DNA from: Allonocardiopsis opalescens | GTDB taxonomy: Bacteria; Actinomycetota; Actinomycetes; Streptosporangiales; Streptosporangiaceae | DNA length: 64,000 nucleotides | Direction of reading: 5' to 3' | Assembly (NCBI RefSeq): GCF_003002095.1 | Contig: NZ_PVZC01000002.1 | Location: forward strand, 124,001-188,000 | Part shown: one piece after another, positions 52,525 through 59,867 of the stretch | How the letters are laid out: each line of letters begins with the position of its first letter | Numbering within the stretch: position 1 is the first letter of the stretch | Made by a program: the position numbers and the translations under genes | The notes under the pieces: model-generated | The model's database searches: none | Told to the model about the DNA's origin: nothing | The model's input: only the letters and a program-made list of their open reading frames with translations

Positions 52525-53472
52525 TCATCGCTCGACGTGGTCGGCGCGGTCGGCGAGCCGGGCCAGCGCGTCGGGCCAGGGCATGCTCTCGGCGTCGCCG
52601 GGGACGCTGACGGCGCAGGCCCCGGCGGCGCTGGCCAGCCGCAGGCAGCGGGCGACGGGCTCGCCGCGCAGCAGCCCCGACAGGAAGGCAGCGGCGAAGG
52701 CGTCGCCGGCGCCGACGGGGTCGGCGACGGGCACCGGGAAGGCGTCCTGCTCGGTGACGCCGCCGTCGTGGACGGCGTAGCAGCCGTGCTCGCCGTGGAC
52801 GACGGCGGTGCGGGCGCGGGCGGTGGCGAGGAAGCGCCGGACGTGCTCGGGGTCGTCGCCGCCGGTGAGGACGGCCGCCTCGGCGTCGCTCATGAACAGC
52901 AGGTCGGCCTGGCGGGCGAGCGGGCCGAGCAGCCGCTGCGGGTCGCGCCCGGCCAGCAGGCGGTGCCGCATGTTGACGTCGAAGGAGAGCAGGGTGCCGC
53001 GCGCCACGGCGGCGTCGGCGAGGGTGCGCACGGTGTCGGCGGCGGTGTCGGAGAGGGCGACGGGGATGCCGGTGAGGTGCAGGACGCGGGCGGACAGGCT
53101 GTGGTCGAGGTCGCCGGCGGCCAGCCGCCCGCCGGCGGCGCCGGTGCGGTAGAAGGCGGCGGCGAGCCGCCGGGGGGCGCTCCACTCCTTGAAGTAGATG
53201 CCGGTGGGGGCGTCGGGGTCGGTCTGGGCGCGGGAGACGTCGACGCCCTCGGCGCGCAGCATTCCGAGCACCTGGGCGCCGAACTCGTCGGCGCCGACCC
53301 GGCCGGACCAGGCGGTGCGGTGGCCGAGGCGGGCCAGGGCGACGGCGACGTTCACCTCGGCCCCGGCGACCCGCTTGGTGAAGGCGGCGACGTGGCGCAG
53401 CGGGCCGGGGTGGGCGGGGTCGAAGACGACGAGCCCTTCGCCGAGTGTGGCGACGTCGAGTCCTTCGGCCAT
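52525..53472 (-). CDS. PfkB-family carbohydrate kinase (2-keto-3-deoxygluconate kinase-like)
   Basis: A 315-residue sugar kinase. VATLGEGLVVFDP opens the fold, GAEVNVAVALARLGHRTAWSGRVGADEFG is the first PfkB signature, and DPVGAGDAFAAAFLSGLL the second, with the catalytic Asp. Overall features, including APTGIYFKEW, resemble 2-dehydro-3-deoxygluconate kinases; substrate remains unproven. ATG 53472 follows GGAGGGG. It is divergent from an IclR regulator with duplicated sites between them, typical of sugar-acid catabolic control. Confidence 0.88.
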   Translation of the reverse strand: MAEGLDVATLGEGLVVFDPAHPGPLRHVAAFTKRVAGAEVNVAVALARLGHRTAWSGRVGADEFGAQVLGMLRAEGVDVSRAQTDPDAPTGIYFKEWSAPRRLAAAFYRTGAAGGRLAAGDLDHSLSARVLHLTGIPVALSDTAADTVRTLADAAVARGTLLSFDVNMRHRLLAGRDPQRLLGPLARQADLLFMSDAEAAVLTGGDDPEHVRRFLATARARTAVVHGEHGCYAVHDGGVTEQDAFPVPVADPVGAGDAFAAAFLSGLLRGEPVARCLRLASAAGACAVSVPGDAESMPWPDALARLADRADHVER

Positions 53473-53552
53473 GCCCGCCCCTCCGCTCGCCCGGCAGGTG
53501 GCGGGCCCGGCGCCCGGCACCGCGCCCGCATGCTAGCGTGCCTCCCGCTGAC

Positions 53553-53712
53553 AGGGAACATGTGCCGATGAGCGGGACAGTCGGAAATCGCTCCGGGTGC
53601 GGACCGGTCGGCGCTCCGCGTCGGAAGTCCGCTGGATCTCTCGGTTTGTGCGGCCGGGCGGCGGGACTATCATCGTCCCACTCGTAGAGGACATGTCCTG
53701 ATGAGTGAGACA
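53553..53712. promoter_or_regulatory. Duplicated operator and iclR promoter between the kinase and iclR
   Basis: A 27-bp element occurs twice: 53553-53579 and 53686-53712, both built on GGAACATGTGCC or GGACATGTCC followed by GATGAG and GAGACA/GGGACA. The second contains the palindrome AGGACATGTCCT. Between them lie TTGTGC (53646-53651) and TATCAT (53668-53673), a plausible promoter for iclR, and GGGAC/GTCCC arms around it. Confidence 0.65.
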
Positions 53713-53753
53713 TCGGCGCCGGAGCGGTGGCGGCCGGTGGGACGGGAGGGGCC

Positions 53754-54563
53754 GTGGAGGGTCGACCCGCGCGCCGCCCCGGCGGCACCGCCGGGCCCGG
53801 GCTCGACGGGGTCGGCACCCTGGAGCGCGGCCTGGCGATCCTGGAGCACGTCGGCGCACGCGGCGAGGCCAGCACCAACGCGGTCGCCCGTGAGCTGGGG
53901 CTGAGCCGCAGCGCCGCCTACCGCACCGTGGGGCTGCTGCGGGAGCTGGGCTACCTGGAGGCCGACCCGGTGACCGGCAGGGTGCGGCTGGGGGTGCGGC
54001 TGGTGGAGCTGGGTGTGAAGGCCCTGTCGGCCACCGACCTGTTCCGGTTGGCGCCGCCGCTGATGCGGGAGCTGGCGGCCCGCTCCAGGGAGACCGCCTA
54101 CCTGGCGGTGGCCGACGAGGGCGCCGTGGTGTACGTGGCGCGGGAGCAGGGCCCCAGCGCGGTGGCGCCCAGCGCCGGGCTGGGCGGGCGCCGCCCTCTG
54201 CACGCCACCGCGCTGGGCAAGGCGTGGCTGGCCGCGCTGCCCGACGGGGAGCGGCGCCGCCGGGTGGCGGGCCTGGACCTGCGGCGGCGCACCGCCAACA
54301 CGATCGTGCAGCCGCAGGAGCTGCTGGCCGAGCTGGACCGGGTGGCCGAGCGGGGCTGGGCGGTGGACAACATCGAGAGCGAGCCCGACGTGGGCTGCGT
54401 GGCGGCGGCCGTCCTGGACCGGGCGGGCGAGCCGGCGGCGGCGCTGAGCCTGGCGGGTCCGGCCGGGCGGGTGCTGCTGCGCGCCGAGGAGCTGGGGCGG
54501 CTGGTGCGGGCCGCCGCCGGGGACCTGTCGCGGCGGATCGGCCACCTGGAGCCGCCGGCCTAG
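53754..54563 (+). CDS. IclR-family transcriptional regulator
   Basis: A 269-residue regulator. The N-terminal winged helix is GVGTLERGLAILEHVGARGEASTNAVARELGLSRSAAYRTVGLLRELGYLE. The effector domain follows with LMRELAARSRETAYLAVADEGAVVYV, PLHATALGKAWLAALP and GWAVDNIESEPDVGCVAAAVLDRAG. GTG 53754 is chosen because GGGAGGGG precedes it. The upstream duplicated site is probably its operator and the divergent kinase its target. Confidence 0.9.
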   Translation: MEGRPARRPGGTAGPGLDGVGTLERGLAILEHVGARGEASTNAVARELGLSRSAAYRTVGLLRELGYLEADPVTGRVRLGVRLVELGVKALSATDLFRLAPPLMRELAARSRETAYLAVADEGAVVYVAREQGPSAVAPSAGLGGRRPLHATALGKAWLAALPDGERRRRVAGLDLRRRTANTIVQPQELLAELDRVAERGWAVDNIESEPDVGCVAAAVLDRAGEPAAALSLAGPAGRVLLRAEELGRLVRAAAGDLSRRIGHLEPPA

Positions 54564-54840
54564 CGGGGCCGTGCGCGGGGGGACGGCCTGGGGAGACCGG
54601 CGGTGAGCTGCCGTTATGTCCGTTCCGGTTGAGAGCCTGTCCGGGATCCGCTATTTTCACCCCCGTCACACCCGTAAAACCCGTTGACACCGCGTTGGCA
54701 CCGAATCGCTGCGCTTGTCGGCGTCCCCGCCCCGGCCCTTCCCCGGGAGCCGGCGCGGCCGGCGGGCCGCCAGGACCCCGGGTCCGCGGCCCGCGCCCCC
54801 CTGAACCCGCTGCCCCCGGCGGTGTGAGGAGTGTTGATCG
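54564..54840. other. Leader region of the NlpC/P60 gene
   Basis: Contains TTGACA at 54684-54689 as a possible -35 and a C-rich stretch. In actinomycetes such genes often have a c-di-AMP riboswitch; I could not build its conserved helices here. Confidence 0.4.
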
Positions 54841-55833
54841 ATGCCTGATCGGCGAGAGTGGTCCGTGCGCGGCCGTATCGCGGCCGGAGTGGGACTGGCG
54901 GCGGTCGGAGCGCTGTCGGTGCCGGCCGGCGCCGTCCACGCCGACCCCGAGCCGACCCAGGAGGAGGTCGAGCAGCGGATCGAGGAGCTGGCCGAGGAGT
55001 CCAGCACGCTCGTCCAGGAGTTCAACGAGGCCGAGGAGGACGTCGAGGCGGCCGAGGCCGAGCTGGAGGACGTCGAGGAGCAGACCGCCGAGGCCGAGGA
55101 GCGCTACGGCGACCTGCGCGAGAGCCTCGGCGAGCTGGCGGCGGCGGCCTACCGCTCCGGCGACCTCGGCTCCCCGATCACCGTGCTCAGCGCGGGCGAC
55201 CCCCAGGACGTGGTGGAGCAGGCCAATCTGCTGGAGTACCTGTCCAGCAGCCGCCAGGCGGAGCTGGACGAGTACACCGCCGCCACCGAGCACCTCGAAG
55301 AGCTGCGGGCCGAGGCCGAGGCGGCGCTTGAGGAGGCCGAGGAGGCCCGCGCCGAGGCCGAGTCCCGCGCGGCGGAGGTCGAGGAGTCCCTGGCCGAGCA
55401 GGAGGAACTGCTGGCCGAGTTCGAGGTGTCCGCCGTAGGCGAGGGCTCCACCAGCGGCTCCTACACCGGCTCCGCGTCCGGCAGCGCGGCGGTCGCCCTC
55501 GACTTCGCCTACGCCCAGCTCGGCAAGCCCTACATCTGGGGCGGCACCGGCCCTGACGGCTACGACTGCTCGGGCCTGACCCAGGCGGCCTGGGGCGCGG
55601 CCGGGGTGAGCCTGCCGCGCACCACCTACACGCAGTGGGAGGTCGGCCAGGCCGTCGCCTGGGACGACATGCAGCCGGGCGACCTCATGTTCTTCTACGC
55701 CGACCTCGGCCACATGGGCATGTACGTCGGCAACGGCCAGATGATCCACGCCCCCAGCAGCGGCAACTACATCAGCGTCGTCACGCTGGACAGCTACTAC
55801 CAGAGCAACTTCCAGGGCGCCCGCCGCCCCTGA
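54841..55833 (+). CDS. Secreted NlpC/P60 peptidoglycan endopeptidase with coiled-coil domain
   Basis: A 330-residue exported hydrolase. The signal peptide is at residues 1-35 (cleavage near VHA). Residues about 38-200 are an uninterrupted Glu/Ala-rich coiled coil, as in RipA/PcsB-type hydrolases. After a Ser/Gly linker, the NlpC/P60 domain (about 218-330) carries the catalytic Cys in YDCSGLTQAAWGAAG and His in GHMGMYVGNGQMIHAPSS. It cleaves peptide stems of peptidoglycan. GAGGAG lies about 9 bases before ATG 54841. Confidence 0.93.
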   Translation: MPDRREWSVRGRIAAGVGLAAVGALSVPAGAVHADPEPTQEEVEQRIEELAEESSTLVQEFNEAEEDVEAAEAELEDVEEQTAEAEERYGDLRESLGELAAAAYRSGDLGSPITVLSAGDPQDVVEQANLLEYLSSSRQAELDEYTAATEHLEELRAEAEAALEEAEEARAEAESRAAEVEESLAEQEELLAEFEVSAVGEGSTSGSYTGSASGSAAVALDFAYAQLGKPYIWGGTGPDGYDCSGLTQAAWGAAGVSLPRTTYTQWEVGQAVAWDDMQPGDLMFFYADLGHMGMYVGNGQMIHAPSSGNYISVVTLDSYYQSNFQGARRP

Positions 55834-55855
55834 GGCGGAAAGGGGAGCCGTCCGT

Positions 55856-56659
55856 ATGGGCCTGGACGCCTTCGTCCGCTGCCGCTGCTGGGACGACGGC
55901 CTGGTCTCGGAGCCGCCGGTGCCGCGCGGACTGATCGCGGTCGACGACGAGGGCCACCTGGGCGTTCCCGAGGACGTCCCCGACGAGCTCTACCACCGGT
56001 TCCTGGACTGGGCGGAGAGCGGTGCCTGCGCGCACGACGACATGCAAGAGCTGTCGCGTCGCGTCGCCAACTGGTCGGGCTACCGGCTCTTCCAGGACGC
56101 CGCGCGCACGCTCGGCGCCGAGCGGCTGCCGGTGCTGTGCGGCCGGCTGCCCGAGGCCAACGGCGGGCTGCTCGGCCCGGACGAGGCCGGGCGCGCCCTG
56201 GCCGAGCTGCGCGTCTTCGCCGAGCAGATCGGCGCCGTGCCGCGCACGGTGCTGCTGGACGAGGCGGACGGCCGGGCGGTGGCCACCCATGTCGCCGCCT
56301 ACGACGGCGTGTTCCTGCTGGACGGCCGCTCGCAGCTGCGCGCCGGGGTCGGCCCCGGCGGCTTCTTCGTCCGCGACGAGAGCGCCTCGCCGCCGGTGGA
56401 GCTGTTCCGGGCGGTGCGCTTCGCCCAGGAGCGGGTGGGCGAGCGCGCGGTGCGCCTCACCGACCTGGACGGCCCCGGTGAGGCGACGGTGCCGCTGTTC
56501 ACCGCGGTGGGCGCGCGCGGCGCGCCGGACGACCACCCGCGGCGGCTGCGGGTGGAGACCAAGCCCGCCACCGCGGCCGACTTCGCCTACGCCACCGGGC
56601 CGCTGGCCGAGCTGTTCGCCGCTTCGGTGCGCACCGGCAACCCCGTCGTGTGGTATTGA
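55856..56659 (+). CDS. Protein of unknown function
   Basis: A 267-residue soluble protein starting MGLDAFVRCRCWDDGLVSEPP, with ELYHRFLDWAESGACAHDDMQELSRRVANW near residue 43 and ending TGNPVVWY. Two early cysteines and many acidic residues are present; no signal or membrane helix. I recognise no named domain, though the opening motif looks like a conserved actinobacterial family. The gene follows the NlpC/P60 gene by 22 bp and may share its transcript. ATG 55856 has GGGGAG upstream. Confidence 0.7.
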   Translation: MGLDAFVRCRCWDDGLVSEPPVPRGLIAVDDEGHLGVPEDVPDELYHRFLDWAESGACAHDDMQELSRRVANWSGYRLFQDAARTLGAERLPVLCGRLPEANGGLLGPDEAGRALAELRVFAEQIGAVPRTVLLDEADGRAVATHVAAYDGVFLLDGRSQLRAGVGPGGFFVRDESASPPVELFRAVRFAQERVGERAVRLTDLDGPGEATVPLFTAVGARGAPDDHPRRLRVETKPATAADFAYATGPLAELFAASVRTGNPVVWY

Positions 56660-56682
56660 CGCCGGATGCGCGCGGCCCAGAG

Positions 56683-56713
56683 TTGACTCCCGGTGGGGGC
56701 CGGCCGCCATCCT
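56683..56713 (+). promoter_or_regulatory. MerR-type promoter, 19-bp spacer
   Basis: -35 TTGACT (56683-56688) and -10 CATCCT (56708-56713) are separated by 19 bp. The GTG at 56721 is eight bases after the -10, so the mRNA would be leaderless. Confidence 0.55.
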
Positions 56714-56720
56714 GGCCCGC

Positions 56721-57530
56721 GTGAACGACGACGAACTGCTGCCGATCGGCCGCTTCGCCCGGCTGGTGCGGCTGAGCGTGAAGCGGCTGCGCCACTACGC
56801 CGACCTCGGTCTGCTGCCGCCCGCCCGGATCGACCCCGACACCGGCTACCGCTACTACCGCGCCGCGCAGGCCCGCGACGCCATGTCCATCGGCCTGCTC
56901 CGCTCGCTGGACGTGCCGCTGGCCGCCGTCGGCGAGGTGCTGTCGGGGCCCGATCCGGCCGGGGCGCTGGCCCGGGTCCGCGACGAGCTGGACGCGGAGC
57001 TGGCGCGGCGCCGGCTGGCGCTGTCGGCGCTGGAGCGGATCGCCGCCGAGGGGCTGCCCGGCGCCGAGGTGTCGGTGGTGCGGGAGCCGCCGCGGCGGGT
57101 GGCCGTCGTCCGCGAGCCGGCGGAGTCCGAACGCGATATCGGCCGGGTCGCCGCGGCCTGCGCCGGGCGGCTGGCGGCGGCGCTCGCGGGCCGCCTCGGG
57201 CCCGCCCCGCTGACCGGCCTGTTCCCGCTGGACCTGGACGAGCCGATACCGGTGGCGGTGGCGGCCGAGCTGCCCGAGGGGGCGGCCGCGCCGCCGGGCC
57301 TGGCCGCCGAGCGGCTGGCGGGGGGCGTGTTCGCGTCCGCGGTGCACACCGGCCCCTACGACCAGGTGCCGCTCACCCTGCACGCCGTGCTGGCCTGGTG
57401 CGGCGAGCGCGGACACGCCCCGGCCGGGCCGGTGCGGGAGGTCTACCTGTCCGACCCGGCCGCCGTACCGCCGGAGCGGCTGGCCACCCGGCTGCTGGTC
57501 CCGCTGGACGGGGGCTTCGAGGCGCCGTGA
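56721..57530 (+). CDS. MerR-family regulator with GyrI-like C-terminal domain
   Basis: A 269-residue protein. LLPIGRFARLVRLSVKRLRHYADLGLLPPARIDPDTGYRYYRAAQ is the MerR DNA-binding domain, followed by a dimer helix (about 80-115). Residues about 120-265 form a GyrI-like effector domain (SVVREPPRRVAVVREP, GGVFASAVHTGPYDQVPLTLHAVLAWCGERG, VREVYLSDP). Its own promoter has the lengthened spacer typical of MerR targets. The peptidase operon begins 88 bp downstream on the same strand, so control of that operon is possible but unproven. Confidence 0.88.
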   Translation: MNDDELLPIGRFARLVRLSVKRLRHYADLGLLPPARIDPDTGYRYYRAAQARDAMSIGLLRSLDVPLAAVGEVLSGPDPAGALARVRDELDAELARRRLALSALERIAAEGLPGAEVSVVREPPRRVAVVREPAESERDIGRVAAACAGRLAAALAGRLGPAPLTGLFPLDLDEPIPVAVAAELPEGAAAPPGLAAERLAGGVFASAVHTGPYDQVPLTLHAVLAWCGERGHAPAGPVREVYLSDPAAVPPERLATRLLVPLDGGFEAP

Positions 57531-57618
57531 GGGCGGGTGCCGCCGCCGTGGCGCGGTCCGCGCCGCTCCGGGGAGCCCGCTCGCCCGGCGGGCCGGGCGG
57601 GCCGTAGGGTAGTCGGCC

Positions 57619-58452
57619 ATGAAGATCCTGATCTCCGCCGACATGGAGGGCGCCACGGGGGTGACCTGGCCCGCCGACGTGGAGCCGGGAACCGAGCAGT
57701 GGCAGCGCTGCCGGCGGATGTTCACCTCCGACGTCAACGGCGCCGTGGCGGGCTTCCTGGACGCCGGCGCCCGCGAGGTGGTGGTGAACGAGGCGCACGC
57801 CACCATGCGCAACCTGCTGCTGGAGGAGCTGGACGAGCGCGCCGCCATGCTGACCGGCCGGCACAAGGACCTGTCCATGGTGGAGGGGATCCAGTACGGC
57901 GACGTCGACGCGGTCGCCTTCGTCGGCTACCACACCGGCGCCGGCACCGAGGGGGTGCTGGCCCACACCTACCTGCCGAACTCCATCACCGGGGTGTGGG
58001 CCGACGGCGCCCCGGCCAGCGAGGGGCGGCTGAACGCGCTGGTCGCCGCCGAGTACGGGGTGCCGGTGGTGCTGGTCACCGGCGACGACCGCACCTGCGC
58101 CGACGCCGAGGGCTACGCGCCGCGGGCCCGCACCGTCGCGGTCAAGGAGTACGTGTCCAGGTACGCGGCGGTGTGCCGCCCGCCGGGGCGCACCCGCTCC
58201 GACATCGCGGCCGGGGCGCGGGCCGCGCTGGCGCTGGCGGGCCGCACCGAGCCGGAGGCGCCCCGGCCGCACACGGTGGAGATCGAGCTGGACGCAGCCC
58301 AGCTGACCGGCGCGGCCTGCGTGGTGCCGACGGTGGAGCGGGTGTCGGAGCGCCGGGTCCGCTACACCGCGCCCAGCGCCTACGACATGATCCGGTGCTT
58401 CAAGGCGGTCACCACGGTGGTGTCGTCGGCAGTGGAGGCGAACTATGGCTGA
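57619..58452 (+). CDS. M55-family D-aminopeptidase (DppA-like)
   Basis: A 277-residue zinc aminopeptidase of the DppA family, which removes N-terminal D-amino acids from peptides such as D-Ala-D-Ala. Metal ligands match DppA closely: Asp8 and Glu10 in SADMEG, His60 in NEAHAT, His105 in GYHTGAG and Glu135 in PASEG. His116 in VLAHT corresponds to the nucleophile. TAGGGT at 57605-57610 suggests a near-leaderless start at ATG 57619. First gene of a four-peptidase operon; its stop overlaps the next start by 8 bp. Confidence 0.93.
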   Translation: MKILISADMEGATGVTWPADVEPGTEQWQRCRRMFTSDVNGAVAGFLDAGAREVVVNEAHATMRNLLLEELDERAAMLTGRHKDLSMVEGIQYGDVDAVAFVGYHTGAGTEGVLAHTYLPNSITGVWADGAPASEGRLNALVAAEYGVPVVLVTGDDRTCADAEGYAPRARTVAVKEYVSRYAAVCRPPGRTRSDIAAGARAALALAGRTEPEAPRPHTVEIELDAAQLTGAACVVPTVERVSERRVRYTAPSAYDMIRCFKAVTTVVSSAVEANYG

Positions 58453-59836
58453 GAGCACGGCGGTCCGCGAGGCGGAGGGGCCGGGCGGCCCGGGGGCCGG
58501 CGCGGTCACCGACGCCGAGGTGGTCCGCTTCACCAGCGAGCTGATCCGCATCGACACCACCAACCGGGGCGGCGGCGAGGGCAATGAGCGGCCCGCCGCC
58601 GAGTACGCGGCCGAGCGGCTGGCCGAGGCCGGGGTGGAGCCGGTGGTGCTGGAGTCGGCGCCGGGCCGCGCCAATGTGGTGGCCCGGATCGAGGGCACCG
58701 ACCCCTCGGCGGACGCGCTGCTGGTCCACGGCCACCTGGACGTGGTGCCCGCCCAGCCGGCCGACTGGACCGTGCCGCCGTTCTCCGGCGAGGTCCGCGA
58801 CGGCATGGTGTGGGGCCGCGGCGCCGTCGACATGAAGAACATGGACGCGATGGTGCTGGCGGTGGTGCGCGCCTGGGCGCGCGAGGGGCGCCGCCCGCGC
58901 CGCGACATCGTGGTCGCCTTCACCGCCGACGAGGAGGACAGCGCCGCCTACGGCGCGCAGTGGCTGGTCGACCGGCACGCCGGGCTGTTCGAGGGCTGCA
59001 CCGAGGCGGTCGGGGAGTCCGGCGGCTACACCTTCCACGCCGAGCGGTCCGGCGGCGGGCCGCCGGTGCGGCTGTACCCGGTGGGGGCGGGCGAGCGGGG
59101 CACCGCCTGGCTGCGGCTGTCGGCGCACGGCCGCGCCGGGCACGGCTCCAAGGTGAACCGCGACAACGCGGTGGGGGCGCTGGTCACCGCGATGGCGCGG
59201 ATCTACGCGCACCGCTGGCCGGTGCGGCTCACCCCCACGGTGCGCGCGGCGCTGGACGGGATCGCGGCGGCGCTGGGCGCCGGCGGCGGCCCCTCGTCGC
59301 CGGGCTTCGAGCCCGAGCGCGACACCGACGCGCTGCTGGCCCGGCTCGGCTCGGCCGCGCCGCTGGTGGACAACACCGTGCGCAACAGCGCCAATCCGAC
59401 CATGCTCTCGGCCGGGTACAAGGTGAACGTGGTCCCCGGCTCGGCCACCGGCCATGTCGACGGGCGGGTGCTGCCCGGCGCGGAGGCCGGCTTCGAGGCG
59501 GTCATGGACGAGCTGACCGGCCCCGATGTGACCTGGGAGTACGCGCACCGCTCGCCGGCGCTGACCGCGCCGGTGGACGCCCCCGTCTTCGCCGCGATGC
59601 GCGACGCGCTGCTGGAGTTCGACCCGGGCGGGCACGTGGTGCCGTACTGCATGGGCGGCGGCACCGACGCCAAGCAGTTCGCCGGGCTGGGTATCACCGG
59701 TTACGGCTTCGCGCCGCTGCGGCTGCCGCCCGGCTTCGACTACCACGCGCTGTACCACGGCGTGGACGAGCGGGTGCCGGTGGACGCCCTGCACTTCGGG
59801 GTGCGGGTGCTCGACCGGTTCCTCACCACGGCCTGA
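58445..59836 (+). CDS. M20/M25/M40-family metallopeptidase
   Basis: A 463-residue di-zinc amidohydrolase/peptidase. LLVHGHLDVVP carries the first His and Asp, WGRGAVDMKN the bridging Asp, FTADEEDS the catalytic and ligand Glu pair, and YCMGGGTDAKQF the distal region. A dimerisation domain sits in the middle (SAHGRAGHGSKVN). Members split dipeptides or N-acyl amino acids. Its start lies within the end of the M55 gene (ATGGCTGA), so it is translationally coupled. Confidence 0.92.
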   Translation: MAESTAVREAEGPGGPGAGAVTDAEVVRFTSELIRIDTTNRGGGEGNERPAAEYAAERLAEAGVEPVVLESAPGRANVVARIEGTDPSADALLVHGHLDVVPAQPADWTVPPFSGEVRDGMVWGRGAVDMKNMDAMVLAVVRAWAREGRRPRRDIVVAFTADEEDSAAYGAQWLVDRHAGLFEGCTEAVGESGGYTFHAERSGGGPPVRLYPVGAGERGTAWLRLSAHGRAGHGSKVNRDNAVGALVTAMARIYAHRWPVRLTPTVRAALDGIAAALGAGGGPSSPGFEPERDTDALLARLGSAAPLVDNTVRNSANPTMLSAGYKVNVVPGSATGHVDGRVLPGAEAGFEAVMDELTGPDVTWEYAHRSPALTAPVDAPVFAAMRDALLEFDPGGHVVPYCMGGGTDAKQFAGLGITGYGFAPLRLPPGFDYHALYHGVDERVPVDALHFGVRVLDRFLTTA

Positions 59837-59867
59837 CCCCCTGACGCGACCCTCCGAGGAGGCTCCC

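Noticed and set aside
54564-54840. c-di-AMP (ydaO-type) riboswitch before the NlpC/P60 gene
   Set aside because: Expected from related actinomycetes, but I could not find the conserved helices and joining sequences. A covariance search (Rfam ydaO-yuaA) would decide.
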